Assembly (NCBI RefSeq): GCF_000730385.1
Contig: NZ_CP008849.1
Span: 558,001 to 622,000, forward strand
DNA from: Alteromonas australica
GTDB lineage: Bacteria; Pseudomonadota; Gammaproteobacteria; Enterobacterales; Alteromonadaceae
Reading direction: 5' to 3'
DNA length: 64,000 bases
The notes beneath the pieces are model-generated. The model saw only the letters and a program-made list of their open reading frames with translations, did no database searches and had not been told where the DNA came from. Positions within the stretch are counted from its first letter, which is position 1. The number at the start of each line of letters is the position of its first letter. Below are positions 1 to 7,885 of this stretch, piece by piece. The position numbers and the translations under genes are program-made.

Positions 1-1
1 G

Positions 2-205
2 TTAGTTGCCATTGTAGATCATGGTGAAGGATATATGAGTGTATATGGTCATAACCAAGCCTTGCTAAAGCAAGCGGGTGACGATGTTCGACGCGGTGAA
101 AATCTCGCCCTAGTGGGGCGCAGCGGTGGGCAGGCGTCGCCAAACTTATATTTTGAAATTCGCCATAAAGGCAAGGCGTTAAATCCCACCGCTTGGTTTA
201 ACTAA
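2..205 (+). CDS. envC: Murein hydrolase activator EnvC, C-terminal end (partial)
   Basis: The window opens inside this gene; the last 67 codons are visible. They form the end of a LytM/M23 peptidase-like domain, with VDHGEGYMSVYGH, a glycine-rich GRSGGQ turn, YFEIRHKGKALNP and a terminal WFN. EnvC is a periplasmic protein recruited by FtsEX that switches on the septal amidases AmiA and AmiB during division. A divergent polysaccharide deacetylase (yibQ) follows on the same strand, as in E. coli, which supports EnvC over other M23 proteins. The N-terminal coiled coil lies outside the window, so the assignment rests on the tail and on gene order. Confidence 0.8.
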   Translation, partial: LVAIVDHGEGYMSVYGHNQALLKQAGDDVRRGENLALVGRSGGQASPNLYFEIRHKGKALNPTAWFN

Positions 206-223
206 TTGCGTTTTATTCGCGCC

Positions 224-559
224 TTACGCTGTTACAGAGAACGTCGCCGTATCAGGAAGATTCTGCGCAGTTTGATCTGATGGTGGTGGCGGGGGTGGTT
301 TTCCAAGCCCTGCCAACTCAGCAATATTTTTGCTATCAAAGCCTGCCTCATTCATGACTGAACTTAACGACTTACTTGGGTTTATCCCTGCTTCTTTTAA
401 CTGTTCAGCAATTTCTTGAGCGTCACTCTCAGTTAAATTGTCCGCATCGTAAGAGGATAAAATGCTATTTACCGTATCGGTTTGATCGTCGGTTAACGTT
501 GCACCTTCGCTACGAGGTGGCGGGGGAGGCATAGCGCCGCTATTGACTGATGAAATCAT
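224..559 (-). CDS. Small proline-rich protein of unknown function
   Basis: This 111-residue acidic protein has no signal peptide or membrane segment. A run of five prolines follows the first ten residues and a run of six lies near residue 90. Between them is a predicted helical core of about 70 residues rich in D, E, S and T (TDDQTDTVNSIL, LTESDAQEIAEQLKEAGI, VMNEAGFDSKNIAELAGLG). The core looks like a pair of helix-loop-helix units, but I cannot define a calcium-binding loop with confidence. It lies convergent with envC and 307 bp from yibQ. I recall similar proteins in marine gammaproteobacteria but know no function. It is probably a real gene because its composition is ordered and it occupies its own interval. 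Confidence 0.6.
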   Translation of the reverse strand: MISSVNSGAMPPPPPRSEGATLTDDQTDTVNSILSSYDADNLTESDAQEIAEQLKEAGINPSKSLSSVMNEAGFDSKNIAELAGLGKPPPPPPSDQTAQNLPDTATFSVTA

Positions 560-866
560 AATGTACCCTTTAACACTAAGTGAAGTTTCGACATCAATAG
601 TATCGGCTAAGCGCTGAAAATTTGAGCGCTACTGAAGGTCTTTACGCAAGCTTTACACTACAATGTGCTTGCCACTCTGTTGGCGTGTCCGAAATAAAAT
701 GGCTTGGAAAAAAGCGCAGCCAAATTTAGAAGGTAATGACTTGTAGATTGCCATCAGGTTGATATGCTTAACCCCGCTTTAAAGAAAGTCATTTCAGTGT
801 AATACGGTAACGGTACTACACTGACAATGTGCGCGTATAAAAAATAATAATCACAAAGAATGGACA
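560..866. other. Intergenic region between two divergent genes
   Basis: About 307 bp without a gene separate the small proline-rich protein from yibQ. The only clear structure is a long imperfect palindrome at 794-824. The rest is AT-rich and shows no convincing small ORF or terminator. Confidence 0.6.
794..824. promoter_or_regulatory. 31-bp imperfect palindrome upstream of yibQ
   Basis: TCAGTGTA (794-801) and TACACTGA (817-824) are exact reverse complements. Inside them TAC (803-805) pairs with GTA (813-815), so 11 of the 12 positions in each arm match around a centre at 809. The centre lies about 58 bp before the yibQ start. No U-run follows, so an operator is more likely than a terminator. 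I cannot name the regulator. Confidence 0.4.
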
Positions 867-1646
867 GTGAAGATGCAGTGGCGTCTATTAGTGTGTTGCT
901 TACTTATGCTGGCAGGCAACGTCAATGCGAAAATTGAAAATAACAAACCGGAAATCATCATTATTCTTGATGATCTTGGTTATCGTCCCACCGATATAGC
1001 CGCCTTTTCCCTCCCTACGGAGGTAACCTTCGCTATTTTGCCGCAAACGCCGCTAGCCTCGACTATTGCAGAGCGCGCCCATGCAGAAGGGCGTAACGTT
1101 ATGTTACATATGCCCATGCAAGCGTCCAATGGTAAGAAAATGGGGCCCTTGGGATTAACTACCGACATGTATCCTGCCGCTATTACTCATACACTTCGCC
1201 GTGCGCTAAAAAGCGTGCCTTATGCGGTAGGTGTGAATAATCACATGGGGAGTGCCTTTACCGGTGAAAAAGATGCCATGATGACAATCATGGAAGAAAT
1301 AAAGCGCCAAGGGTTATTCTTTGTAGATAGTCGCACTAGCGTCTACACCCGAGGTGAAGAAGTCGCTCAGGCGCTTGGGGTGCCTAGTGTTAGTCGCCAC
1401 GTTTTTTTAGATCATCAGCGTACACCCTCATTTTTAACGCAGCAGTTTGAACGTACAAAAACGCTAGCAAAAAAACGAGGAAGCGTGGTGGTCATTGCCC
1501 ATCCATACCCTGAAACGTTAGCGTTCCTTGCCGAGGCGTTACCTCATTTGAGCGATGAAGGGCTACAATTGGTTTCCATAACAGAACACTTAAAACCTCA
1601 TCAGCCCCTTCGCCATGTCGCGATGGCTCAACATGCCAAAGAATAA
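867..1646 (+). CDS. yibQ: Divergent polysaccharide deacetylase family protein YibQ
   Basis: The 259-residue protein has a signal peptide (hydrophobic residues 5-20, cleavage near VNA-KIE) followed by a divergent NodB-like fold. Family motifs are LDDLGY near residue 35, LHMPM, GVNNHMGS, FVDSRTS, FLDH and IAHPYPET. The acidic pair in LDD and the histidines in NNHMGS and AHPYPET resemble metal ligands of carbohydrate esterase 4 enzymes. The substrate is not established; a periplasmic sugar role near cell-wall enzymes is plausible. It follows envC, as in E. coli. The start is GTG at 867; an in-frame ATG at 873 is an equally good alternative because neither has a strong ribosome binding site. Confidence 0.8.
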   Translation: MKMQWRLLVCCLLMLAGNVNAKIENNKPEIIIILDDLGYRPTDIAAFSLPTEVTFAILPQTPLASTIAERAHAEGRNVMLHMPMQASNGKKMGPLGLTTDMYPAAITHTLRRALKSVPYAVGVNNHMGSAFTGEKDAMMTIMEEIKRQGLFFVDSRTSVYTRGEEVAQALGVPSVSRHVFLDHQRTPSFLTQQFERTKTLAKKRGSVVVIAHPYPETLAFLAEALPHLSDEGLQLVSITEHLKPHQPLRHVAMAQHAKE

Positions 1647-1748
1647 TTAGCGCGGTGCGTCGCGGTGGTATGCTCGTAGAGCCGATGCATTTTGGCTATA
1701 ACTCATACTAAATATTTAGCGAAGAAAAATTTCAATTTTGCTGTATCT

Positions 1749-1761
1749 GTTATATTATAAC
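1749..1761. promoter_or_regulatory. Zur-like operator
   Basis: GTTATATTATAAC is a perfect inverted repeat of GTTATA around a central T at 1755. It matches the core of the gammaproteobacterial Zur box (ATGTTATANTATAACAT). It lies 28 bp before the ATG of the MerC-like gene, overlapping the expected promoter, where repression by zinc-loaded Zur would act. The core match is direct; regulation is inferred. Confidence 0.6.
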
Positions 1762-1788
1762 GTCTCTATAGTGAGGTGATATAAAGTA

Positions 1789-2223
1789 ATGGCAATAAAT
1801 CCGGTAAACGATAATCCAACAAAATTAGACAGGCTTGGCATTTGGGTGTCTGGGCTATGTGCGTTGCATTGTTTAGCGTTACCCGTGGTAGTGCCTCTGC
1901 TGCCATTAATTGGCTCATCATTTTTTGCGCAACTATGGTTTGAACGCACCATTCTGACTATCTCGCTTATCATCGGCGCGGTTGCCCTCATTAGTGGCGC
2001 AACCCGTTTTCATGGCAAATGGTATCCTCTTCTCCTGTTGTTTTCTGGTGGAGCCATCTACTGGAATAAAAATATGTTTGGCGAGGCGTACGAACCCTTC
2101 ACTATTGCCGTTGGGGCATTGCTGATTGTGGCCGGACATTGGATTAATATGCGTTTATGTCGTCAGTGCAAGTGCTGTAAAGACAGTGTTTTTTCTACGC
2201 ATTTGTCAACGCAAGCGAAATAA
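1789..2223 (+). CDS. MerC domain-containing inner membrane protein
   Basis: This 144-residue protein has four likely transmembrane helices. The first carries the MerC-type sequence LCALHCLALP near residues 22-31, where a cysteine pair flanks a histidine. The C-terminal tail holds a cysteine cluster, CRQCKCC, near residues 125-131. MerC proteins were first described as mercuric ion uptake proteins, but many chromosomal relatives stand alone without merA or merR, as here. The Zur-like box just upstream suggests synthesis under zinc starvation and a role in zinc handling. Mercury transport is unlikely without other mer genes. The start at ATG 1789 follows a GAGGTGAT ribosome binding site. Confidence 0.75.
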   Translation: MAINPVNDNPTKLDRLGIWVSGLCALHCLALPVVVPLLPLIGSSFFAQLWFERTILTISLIIGAVALISGATRFHGKWYPLLLLFSGGAIYWNKNMFGEAYEPFTIAVGALLIVAGHWINMRLCRQCKCCKDSVFSTHLSTQAK

Positions 2224-2309
2224 ATTCAGCGCAAACAGATACATGCAAAATGAGCAGGTGTCGCTTCAACTCAACGGCTAAAGGCCGCCGGCGAAACATG
2301 AAATTTCAC

Positions 2310-3008
2310 TCATTGATTGCTTGCTAATATTTGGCTAGCGCGTTGCGGTACATTCGTAAATATGCCGGTAACACCCCATGCCTTCAGCATTTTCATGTCT
2401 TCGTCATTATCCACGGTATACACAAACACCTTAAAGCCCGCTTCTAAAGCCGCATCAACGAACTCGCGATTAGCAATATCCAAGGCGATATTCACAGAAT
2501 ATGCGCGCAGTATTTTCGCGCTAGTGAAGGGTAACAGCTCATAACTTGCCGTCAGCGCGCCTATTTTCACTTCTGGCCATTGTGCACTGATAGCCTTTAA
2601 CCAATGATGATTAAATGAAGAGATCAATAAGCGCTGAGGGTTAATGCCTTGTGCAGTTAAAGCCTGTTTTACCTCGCGAACCCACTTTGTCACGTTATCT
2701 AGGTGTTTAATTTCAATATTACACCAGCGGTCGCGGGGAAGCGTTGCTAAGGTTTCCGTTAACGTGGGAATTTTTTGCCCTTGGCCGGCATCAAGTAAGC
2801 GCAAGTGGTCAAAAGGCGTGTCTAGCAATGCCCCAGTACCATTTGTTGTGCGAGACAAGGTTTTATCGTGAAAAACCACAATGCCGCCAGCATGTTGATA
2901 GGTGTCGAACTCTATGCCTTGAGCGCCCTGTTCGAAGGCAAGATTAAAGGCTAAAAGGGTATTTTCGGGTGCAGTTGCGCTGGCACCTCTGTGAGCAAAA
3001 ACTAACAT
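2310..3008 (-). CDS. Glycerophosphodiester phosphodiesterase (cytoplasmic, UgpQ-like)
   Basis: The 232-residue protein matches the whole GDPD family length without a signal peptide. It has the catalytic start HRGASATAPENT near residue 6, the acidic metal-site segment EFDTYQHAGGIVVFHD near 38-53, NIEIKH near 97 and the late VYTVDNDEDM near 197. It should cleave glycerophosphodiesters from phospholipid turnover to sn-glycerol 3-phosphate and an alcohol. It directly abuts the upstream EamA gene (stop at 3009, start at 3008) on the same strand, so they are probably co-transcribed. Confidence 0.85.
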   Translation of the reverse strand: MLVFAHRGASATAPENTLLAFNLAFEQGAQGIEFDTYQHAGGIVVFHDKTLSRTTNGTGALLDTPFDHLRLLDAGQGQKIPTLTETLATLPRDRWCNIEIKHLDNVTKWVREVKQALTAQGINPQRLLISSFNHHWLKAISAQWPEVKIGALTASYELLPFTSAKILRAYSVNIALDIANREFVDAALEAGFKVFVYTVDNDEDMKMLKAWGVTGIFTNVPQRASQILASNQ

Positions 3009-3896
3009 TTAGTCGCCCTTATCATCCTGATTGTTGCTGTGCAGCTTATGGGTATTGAGTGTTTCATACACTGAGGCAGATGTAATGAGTAGGCCACCTA
3101 CCAGTGTATGCCATGTAGGATTTTCATCAAGGAGCAACACGGCAAGCACCACCCCGTAAAACGGTTGCATACAGGCAACGAGAGAGAATGTTTTTGCCCG
3201 CAAGTGGCGCAGGCTCGCGGCGATGAGCGCGTGAGGAAGGGCGGTAAATACGGTACCTAATAGCAATAAGAGTAACCATGCACTCAGCGGTGCTGAAACG
3301 ATGTCCTCGCCCCCAGTGGGAAGTAAGAAAAAGGCAATAACAAGGGTCTGCCATGCCATGGCTTTAGCGCCACTATACTGCTTAAAGTACTTTCTATGGA
3401 TAAGGTTTCGAAACGCATAGGTGACGGCGGAAGCAATACCGATTAGCACCCCAAGGGTTATATCGTTATCAAGAGACGTTTCCGGAACAATGAAATACAC
3501 CCCTGCAATGACGGTTAACGTAGACGCAATGTCTTGCCATACCAACCGCGTTTTTTCGAAAAAGGGCTCGATAAGCACAGTAATAACGGGGAAAGTAAAC
3601 AAAGCAATCATGCCAACAGATACGCTAGAGTACTGCATGGCGGCGAAGTAAGACACCCAGTGAAGTGCCATCAGCACCCCAAGCCCTATCGCAATAATAT
3701 AGTCGCGTTTATTGGCTAAACGTAAACCTTGTTTTGATATTGCCAAAAAAATAAACAGGGCGATACACGCAAATACTGACCGCATTAACGTGATATCGCT
3801 AGCGCTAAGTGGTACTACACGTGAAAAGAGCGCCGTACCACCTAAAAGGACAATCGTTAAATGAAGAGAGATAAGGCTTTTTTTTACAGCATCCAT
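3009..3896 (-). CDS. EamA/DMT-family transporter
   Basis: This 295-residue membrane protein has about ten hydrophobic helices arranged as two EamA repeats, the usual length for the drug/metabolite transporter superfamily. The first repeat carries LIEPFFEKTRLVWQD near its end and the second carries QPFYGVVLAVLLLDENPTW, the typical closing helices. The substrate cannot be told from sequence; relatives export metabolites or amino acids. It sits between psd (4 bp away) and the GDPD gene, so psd, this gene and GDPD may form one transcript with a phospholipid theme, though a lipid substrate is not shown. Confidence 0.8.
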   Translation of the reverse strand: MDAVKKSLISLHLTIVLLGGTALFSRVVPLSASDITLMRSVFACIALFIFLAISKQGLRLANKRDYIIAIGLGVLMALHWVSYFAAMQYSSVSVGMIALFTFPVITVLIEPFFEKTRLVWQDIASTLTVIAGVYFIVPETSLDNDITLGVLIGIASAVTYAFRNLIHRKYFKQYSGAKAMAWQTLVIAFFLLPTGGEDIVSAPLSAWLLLLLLGTVFTALPHALIAASLRHLRAKTFSLVACMQPFYGVVLAVLLLDENPTWHTLVGGLLITSASVYETLNTHKLHSNNQDDKGD

Positions 3897-3899
3897 AAA

Positions 3900-4778
3900 C
3901 TAGCTAGAAAGCTCTTTGCTTCCAGCAACATAGGCCATGGGTTCACCCAATCGTGTTACTTGTCCTGGCGCTAATGGCTCAAAATCAATGGCTTGGTTTT
4001 CGAAGCAGGCTACAATGGTCGAGCCAAGTTTGAAACGGCCCAATTCATCGCCTTTTTTCAATTTCACGCTGGCTTCGCTGTCTTTGTCATATTGCCAATG
4101 TTGAACATTTTTGCCTGCTGGTGGCGTCACGGTTCCTGCCCAAACGGTTTCTATGCTCGCTACTATGGTTGCTCCAACCAGAACCATCGCCATTTTACCT
4201 ACTGGGGTATCGAAAATAGCCACAACGCGCTCATTACGGGCAAACAGGCCAGGAATATTTTGTGCCGTTAGTGGGTTGACAGAAAAAAGCTCACCCGGCA
4301 CGTAAATCATGTCGGTAAGCGTGCCATCAATAGGCATGTGAATACGGTGATAATCTCGAGGCGCTAAGTAAACCGTAGCGAATGTTCCGTCTTTAAACGG
4401 CTGGGCGATGTCAGGTTTACCACCTAATAGACTGGTGAGGCTATAGTCATGCCCCTTCGCTTGAAAAATACTGTCATCACGAATATCGCCAAATTGACTC
4501 ACAGCGCCGTCTACGGCGTGAATGAGCGCGGAAGGGTTTTCGTCAATCGTGCGCGCTTCGGGTTTTAATGGCCGAGTAAAAAAGGCATTAAAACTGCGGT
4601 AATAACCAGGATCTGAGTGCAGCGCCTCATCCATATTGACATTATATTGCTTAATAAAAAGTTTGATAATGAATGTGGTAAAGCCGCCCAACTCTGCCGC
4701 TGCCAACTTGCCGACAAGGCGAGACAACAAATGTTTAGGGGTAATGTATTGTAGATTTACTTTAAGCCAGTCCAGCAC
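3900..4778 (-). CDS. psd: Phosphatidylserine decarboxylase proenzyme
   Basis: The 292-residue enzyme makes phosphatidylethanolamine from phosphatidylserine at the inner membrane. The self-cleavage motif LGST lies near residue 253; cleavage between G and S creates the pyruvoyl group of the alpha chain. Other family marks are the catalytic-region segments [11 protein letters not shown] near 90 and [10 protein letters not shown] near 143. The length and the order psd-rsgA-orn match E. coli. Confidence 0.95.
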   Translation of the reverse strand: MLDWLKVNLQYITPKHLLSRLVGKLAAAELGGFTTFIIKLFIKQYNVNMDEALHSDPGYYRSFNAFFTRPLKPEARTIDENPSALIHAVDGAVSQFGDIRDDSIFQAKGHDYSLTSLLGGKPDIAQPFKDGTFATVYLAPRDYHRIHMPIDGTLTDMIYVPGELFSVNPLTAQNIPGLFARNERVVAIFDTPVGKMAMVLVGATIVASIETVWAGTVTPPAGKNVQHWQYDKDSEASVKLKKGDELGRFKLGSTIVACFENQAIDFEPLAPGQVTRLGEPMAYVAGSKELSS

Positions 4779-4962
4779 AAAAACGCTCCAATCATGTTAA
4801 CCAGTTAATTGTACCTTAAGTTGTATGTTCACAAGTAACTTTAAGATTATGTATGCAACCAACTTGGTATAAGGAAATAAATAAAAGTTGTGCTTGTTGG
4901 ACGCCAATGACGGGGTGTTCAACAAGCATAAAAATGATAATTACACAGGGTAGAAGAGGTGA

Positions 4963-6015
4963 CTAACCGCCAGGAGGCTGACTATGACTAGGGCGCTGTT
5001 CATCCATTGTGACCAATATTTTGTGATAGCTGGCAAACCGCTCGGCGTTAATTTTGCCTTCTTCAACGGCTGCTCTTAATAAACAACCAGGGTCGTTCAA
5101 ATGCTTGCAGTCTCTAAACTTGCAGCCACCCAAATAATCGCGAAATTCAATAAACCCCCAAGTGATGCGCTCGGTGGGAATATGCCATAAGCCGAATTCA
5201 CGTACGCCCGGTGAATCGATAAGATCGCCGCCTGCTGGCAGATGCAATAGCTTAGCCGCAGTGGTGGTATGTTGACCTAAGCCAGAATTATCTGAAATTT
5301 CCCCGGTTAACTCATCTGCATCAGGCAGCACCTGGTTAATAAGGCTAGACTTACCTACACCAGATTGGCCCACAAATACGCTGACGCTGTCTTTAAGCAG
5401 GTCGTTTAAAGCTTGAATACCTTCACCGGTTTTACAACTTGTAAAGAGTAAGCGATAACCTAATTGACGATAAACTTCGAGTTGCTTATCCACTAGGGTG
5501 CGAGCGTCGTCATCCAGCAATTCAACTTTGTTGAGTACAATAACAGGCGTAATGCCAATATCTTCACAGGCCACAAGATAGCGGTCGATGATATTGGTTG
5601 AAAGCGAGGGTAAAATTGCACTAACCACAATAATATTATCGATATTGGCCGCAATGGGCTTTATGCCATCGTAGAAATCGGGTCGGGTGAGTACCGAGTG
5701 CCTATCATTAACTATCTCGATGACCCCTTTTACACCGGACTCTGCGTCATCGCCTTTGCTAAACAACACGTTGTCGCCACAGACCACCGAATCCACCGTG
5801 CGTCTTATATGACATCGAGACACATTGCCGTGGCTATCCTCTACATCGGCATGTTTTCCAAACCGCCCGATAACGGTGCCTTTAACCAATTGACTTTCAT
5901 CAACATGGGCTTGTTGCTGACCATCTTGCCCGCCGTGTTTACCTTGCAGGCGTTTACTTCGGTTAGCGGCCACTTGGCGTTTCTGTCTTTGTGTGAGTTT
6001 TGGTTTTTTCGCCAC
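4963..6015 (-). CDS. rsgA: Small ribosomal subunit biogenesis GTPase RsgA
   Basis: This 350-residue protein is a circularly permuted GTPase that acts late in 30S subunit maturation. After a basic N-terminus and an OB fold, the G motifs come in permuted order: NKVELL (G4), then [13 protein letters not shown] (G1), then DSPGVREF (G3). A zinc-binding region follows ([16 protein letters not shown], about residues 288-303). It is divergent from orn, with 86 bp between the starts. Confidence 0.95.
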   Translation of the reverse strand: MAKKPKLTQRQKRQVAANRSKRLQGKHGGQDGQQQAHVDESQLVKGTVIGRFGKHADVEDSHGNVSRCHIRRTVDSVVCGDNVLFSKGDDAESGVKGVIEIVNDRHSVLTRPDFYDGIKPIAANIDNIIVVSAILPSLSTNIIDRYLVACEDIGITPVIVLNKVELLDDDARTLVDKQLEVYRQLGYRLLFTSCKTGEGIQALNDLLKDSVSVFVGQSGVGKSSLINQVLPDADELTGEISDNSGLGQHTTTAAKLLHLPAGGDLIDSPGVREFGLWHIPTERITWGFIEFRDYLGGCKFRDCKHLNDPGCLLRAAVEEGKINAERFASYHKILVTMDEQRPSHSQPPGG

Positions 6016-6101
6016 GATTCTTTTCTAGTTTCACGTATACTATGCCAATAATACCGTTTGTCAGGCATGGTTGCCATGTCTGAAGTGCGATGAGGAATGA
6101 T

Positions 6102-6647
6102 ATGAGCAAACATGATAGCAACTTAGTCTGGATAGACATGGAAATGACAGGGCTTGATCCTGAAACCTGTGTGGTAATGGAAATTGCCACAATTGTGACG
6201 GATGCACAGTTAAATATTCTTGCCGAGGGGCCTGTTATTGCGGTGCATCAGCCGGACAGTGTGTTAGACAATATGGATGAATGGTGTACGCGGGTACATG
6301 GAGAAACGGGCTTAACTGCCCGTTGTCGTGAAAGTACTGTGAGCGAACAAGAGGCGGCTGCTCAAACGATTGCTTTCTTAGCGCAGTGGGTTGATGCAGG
6401 TAAATCACCCCTGTGTGGTAATACGATAGGTCAAGATAGACGCTTCATGGTGAAATACATGCCAGAATTAGAAGCCTACTTTCATTACCGTAGTATTGAT
6501 GTAAGTACGATTAAAGAACTGGCCCGGCGTTGGAAACCAGAAATTCTCGATGGGTTTGAGAAAAAGGGCGTGCACCTTGCCTTAGACGATATTCGCGAAT
6601 CCATCGCGGAAATGCAGTATTATCGCGAAAAAGTGTTTACGATTTAA
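6102..6647 (+). CDS. orn: Oligoribonuclease
   Basis: Orn degrades two- to five-nucleotide RNAs, including pGpG from cyclic-di-GMP turnover, which links it to the diguanylate cyclase at 18802. The 181-residue protein has the DEDDh exonuclease residues: WIDMEMTG near residue 10, [11 protein letters not shown] near 106, [12 protein letters not shown] near 130 and [10 protein letters not shown] near 153. I chose ATG 6102 because GAGGA lies five bases before it and the resulting [12 protein letters not shown] matches known Orn N-termini; the upstream ATG at 6090 has no such support. Confidence 0.95.
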   Translation: MSKHDSNLVWIDMEMTGLDPETCVVMEIATIVTDAQLNILAEGPVIAVHQPDSVLDNMDEWCTRVHGETGLTARCRESTVSEQEAAAQTIAFLAQWVDAGKSPLCGNTIGQDRRFMVKYMPELEAYFHYRSIDVSTIKELARRWKPEILDGFEKKGVHLALDDIRESIAEMQYYREKVFTI

Positions 6648-6687
6648 TCGTTCGCTTCAATGGGTGCGAAAAAAACAGAATTAATGG

Positions 6688-6715
6688 TTGCGTTACTGAA
6701 ATATTTTTGTAAAAT
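6688..6715 (+). promoter_or_regulatory. Probable promoter of the tRNA-Gly array
   Basis: TTGCGT (6688-6693) and TAAAAT (6710-6715) are separated by 16 bp. The following GCGCACC is a G/C-rich discriminator typical of stable RNA promoters. The first tRNA begins 33 bp downstream. Confidence 0.6.
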
Positions 6716-6748
6716 GCGCACCACTTCAAACGAAGTGCCCATTTTGTT

Positions 6749-6824
<76 letters not shown>

Positions 6825-6888
6825 AATTTTAAAGCTGATAGTAAATGTTACTTTCAGTGAGCGTGAAAAGCGCGCCCCCTTGTGGGCC

Positions 6889-6930
6889 CGCGACCGAGTG
6901 TCGGCCAGTTGGCGAATCTCGTTTCCCGCT
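6889..6930 (+). repeat. Decayed tRNA-Gly 3' copy A
   Basis: This stretch ends with GCGAATCTCGTTTCCCGCT, nearly the 3' end of the intact tRNA-Gly. The 5' half of the T-stem is lost, and the anticodon-like arm reads CGACC-GAGTGTC-GGCCA, so it cannot make a normal tRNA. It lies between the two intact genes and its 3' end is 108 bp after that of copy 1. Confidence 0.7.
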
Positions 6931-6987
6931 TTAAATTTCCAATCTAAACTCTAGATTGCCTTTAAAGATGCACAGCATCGACTCTAT

Positions 6988-7060
<73 letters not shown>

Positions 7061-7063
<3 letters not shown>

Positions 7064-7277
7064 AATTTTCACACATCAAGAAAATCCAAAATAATGTAGT
7101 TGTATCTATGCGACCCCTTAGTGGTGCCGCGACCGAGTGTCGGCCAGTTAGCGAATCTCGTTTCCCGCTCCAAATTTTCACACATCAAGAAAATCCAAAA
7201 TAATGTAGTTGTATCTATGCGACCCTTAGTGGTGCCGCGACCGAGTGTCGGCCAGTTAGCGAATCTCGTTTCCCGCT
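7061..7277 (+). repeat. Two tandem 108-109 bp repeats containing decayed tRNA-Gly 3' ends
   Basis: Units begin at 7061 and 7170 with CCAAATTTTCACACATCAAG and are nearly identical; the main difference is one C (GACCCC versus GACCC). A third unit begins at 7278 but diverges after about 17 bases. Each unit ends in the same decayed tRNA 3' half as copy A (about 7129-7170 and 7237-7277), with the CGACC-GAGTGTC-GGCCA arm and the damaged T-arm. They look like serial duplications of a dead tRNA unit. Confidence 0.8.
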
Positions 7278-7885
7278 CCAAATTTTCACACATCGAATAT
7301 TAAATCTAAATGATGAGATATGTTCACGCGAACCCTCTGTGGCGCGGGAGCCGTTAGTGAAGTCCCGTGCGCTTATAAAGGGGAATTCAATGCGGATCGC
7401 GTGTTTTGACGAAATTTCCTTCATTATTTGCAAATTTATACTAAAGAATAAGTAGACGGGGGCTGTAAAGGCTAAGTCCCTAAAAAATCACCCTTTCCTG
7501 AAAGTATGTGAATGGTTATTCACCATTCGTCGTGCATTTTCGGCATTTCATGGTGCGCAATGCGCTTGATTTTGGTGCAAACCTCGATAATTCTCTGTTT
7601 TGACACCAAAATTGCCCTATTTTTGAGCATTCAAATGTTGAAAGCTCACTAAAATCGCATATTAAATGGATTTTTATAAATACTTATGCATAATTCGCCC
7701 CCTTTTTCGCAACTGACAAAGTTGACAGGGTATTTACATGGGCACGGTGTTTGCTAAACCAAGCTAGTAAAACAAAGTAAAACTACGGCAGAGGAATCCT
7801 TTATTCACCTTTAGCCGTCACTACACAATAAAAACAATCACTGTAGTAAACAAAAATAAATAAAAATCCAGTCGGAGAAACACAC
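7278..7885. other. Long intergenic region before the TonB receptor gene
   Basis: These 608 bp hold no convincing gene. A stable hairpin at 7342-7370 pairs GCGCGGGA with TCCCGTGC (one G-U pair) but has no U-run; its surroundings vaguely resemble the decayed tRNA units. Further on are an inverted repeat, GAATGGT/ACCATTC (7510-7528), and a pair TTTTGGTG (7570-7577)/CACCAAAA (7604-7611). The last 100 bp are AT-rich and probably hold the promoter and long leader of the receptor gene. Confidence 0.5.
7510..7528. promoter_or_regulatory. Operator-like inverted repeat upstream of the TonB receptor
   Basis: GAATGGT and ACCATTC are exact inverted repeats with a 5-bp spacer. No T-run follows. The size and symmetry fit a transcription factor site, but no regulator can be named and the distance to the start (about 360 bp) is large. 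Confidence 0.3.

Noticed and set aside
5698..6051. Plus-strand ORF of 117 codons
   Set aside because: It is antisense to rsgA, which has full GTPase motifs; it is a shadow frame.
7722..7750. TTGACA as promoter of the TonB receptor
   Set aside because: No acceptable -10 follows at 15-19 bp spacing.
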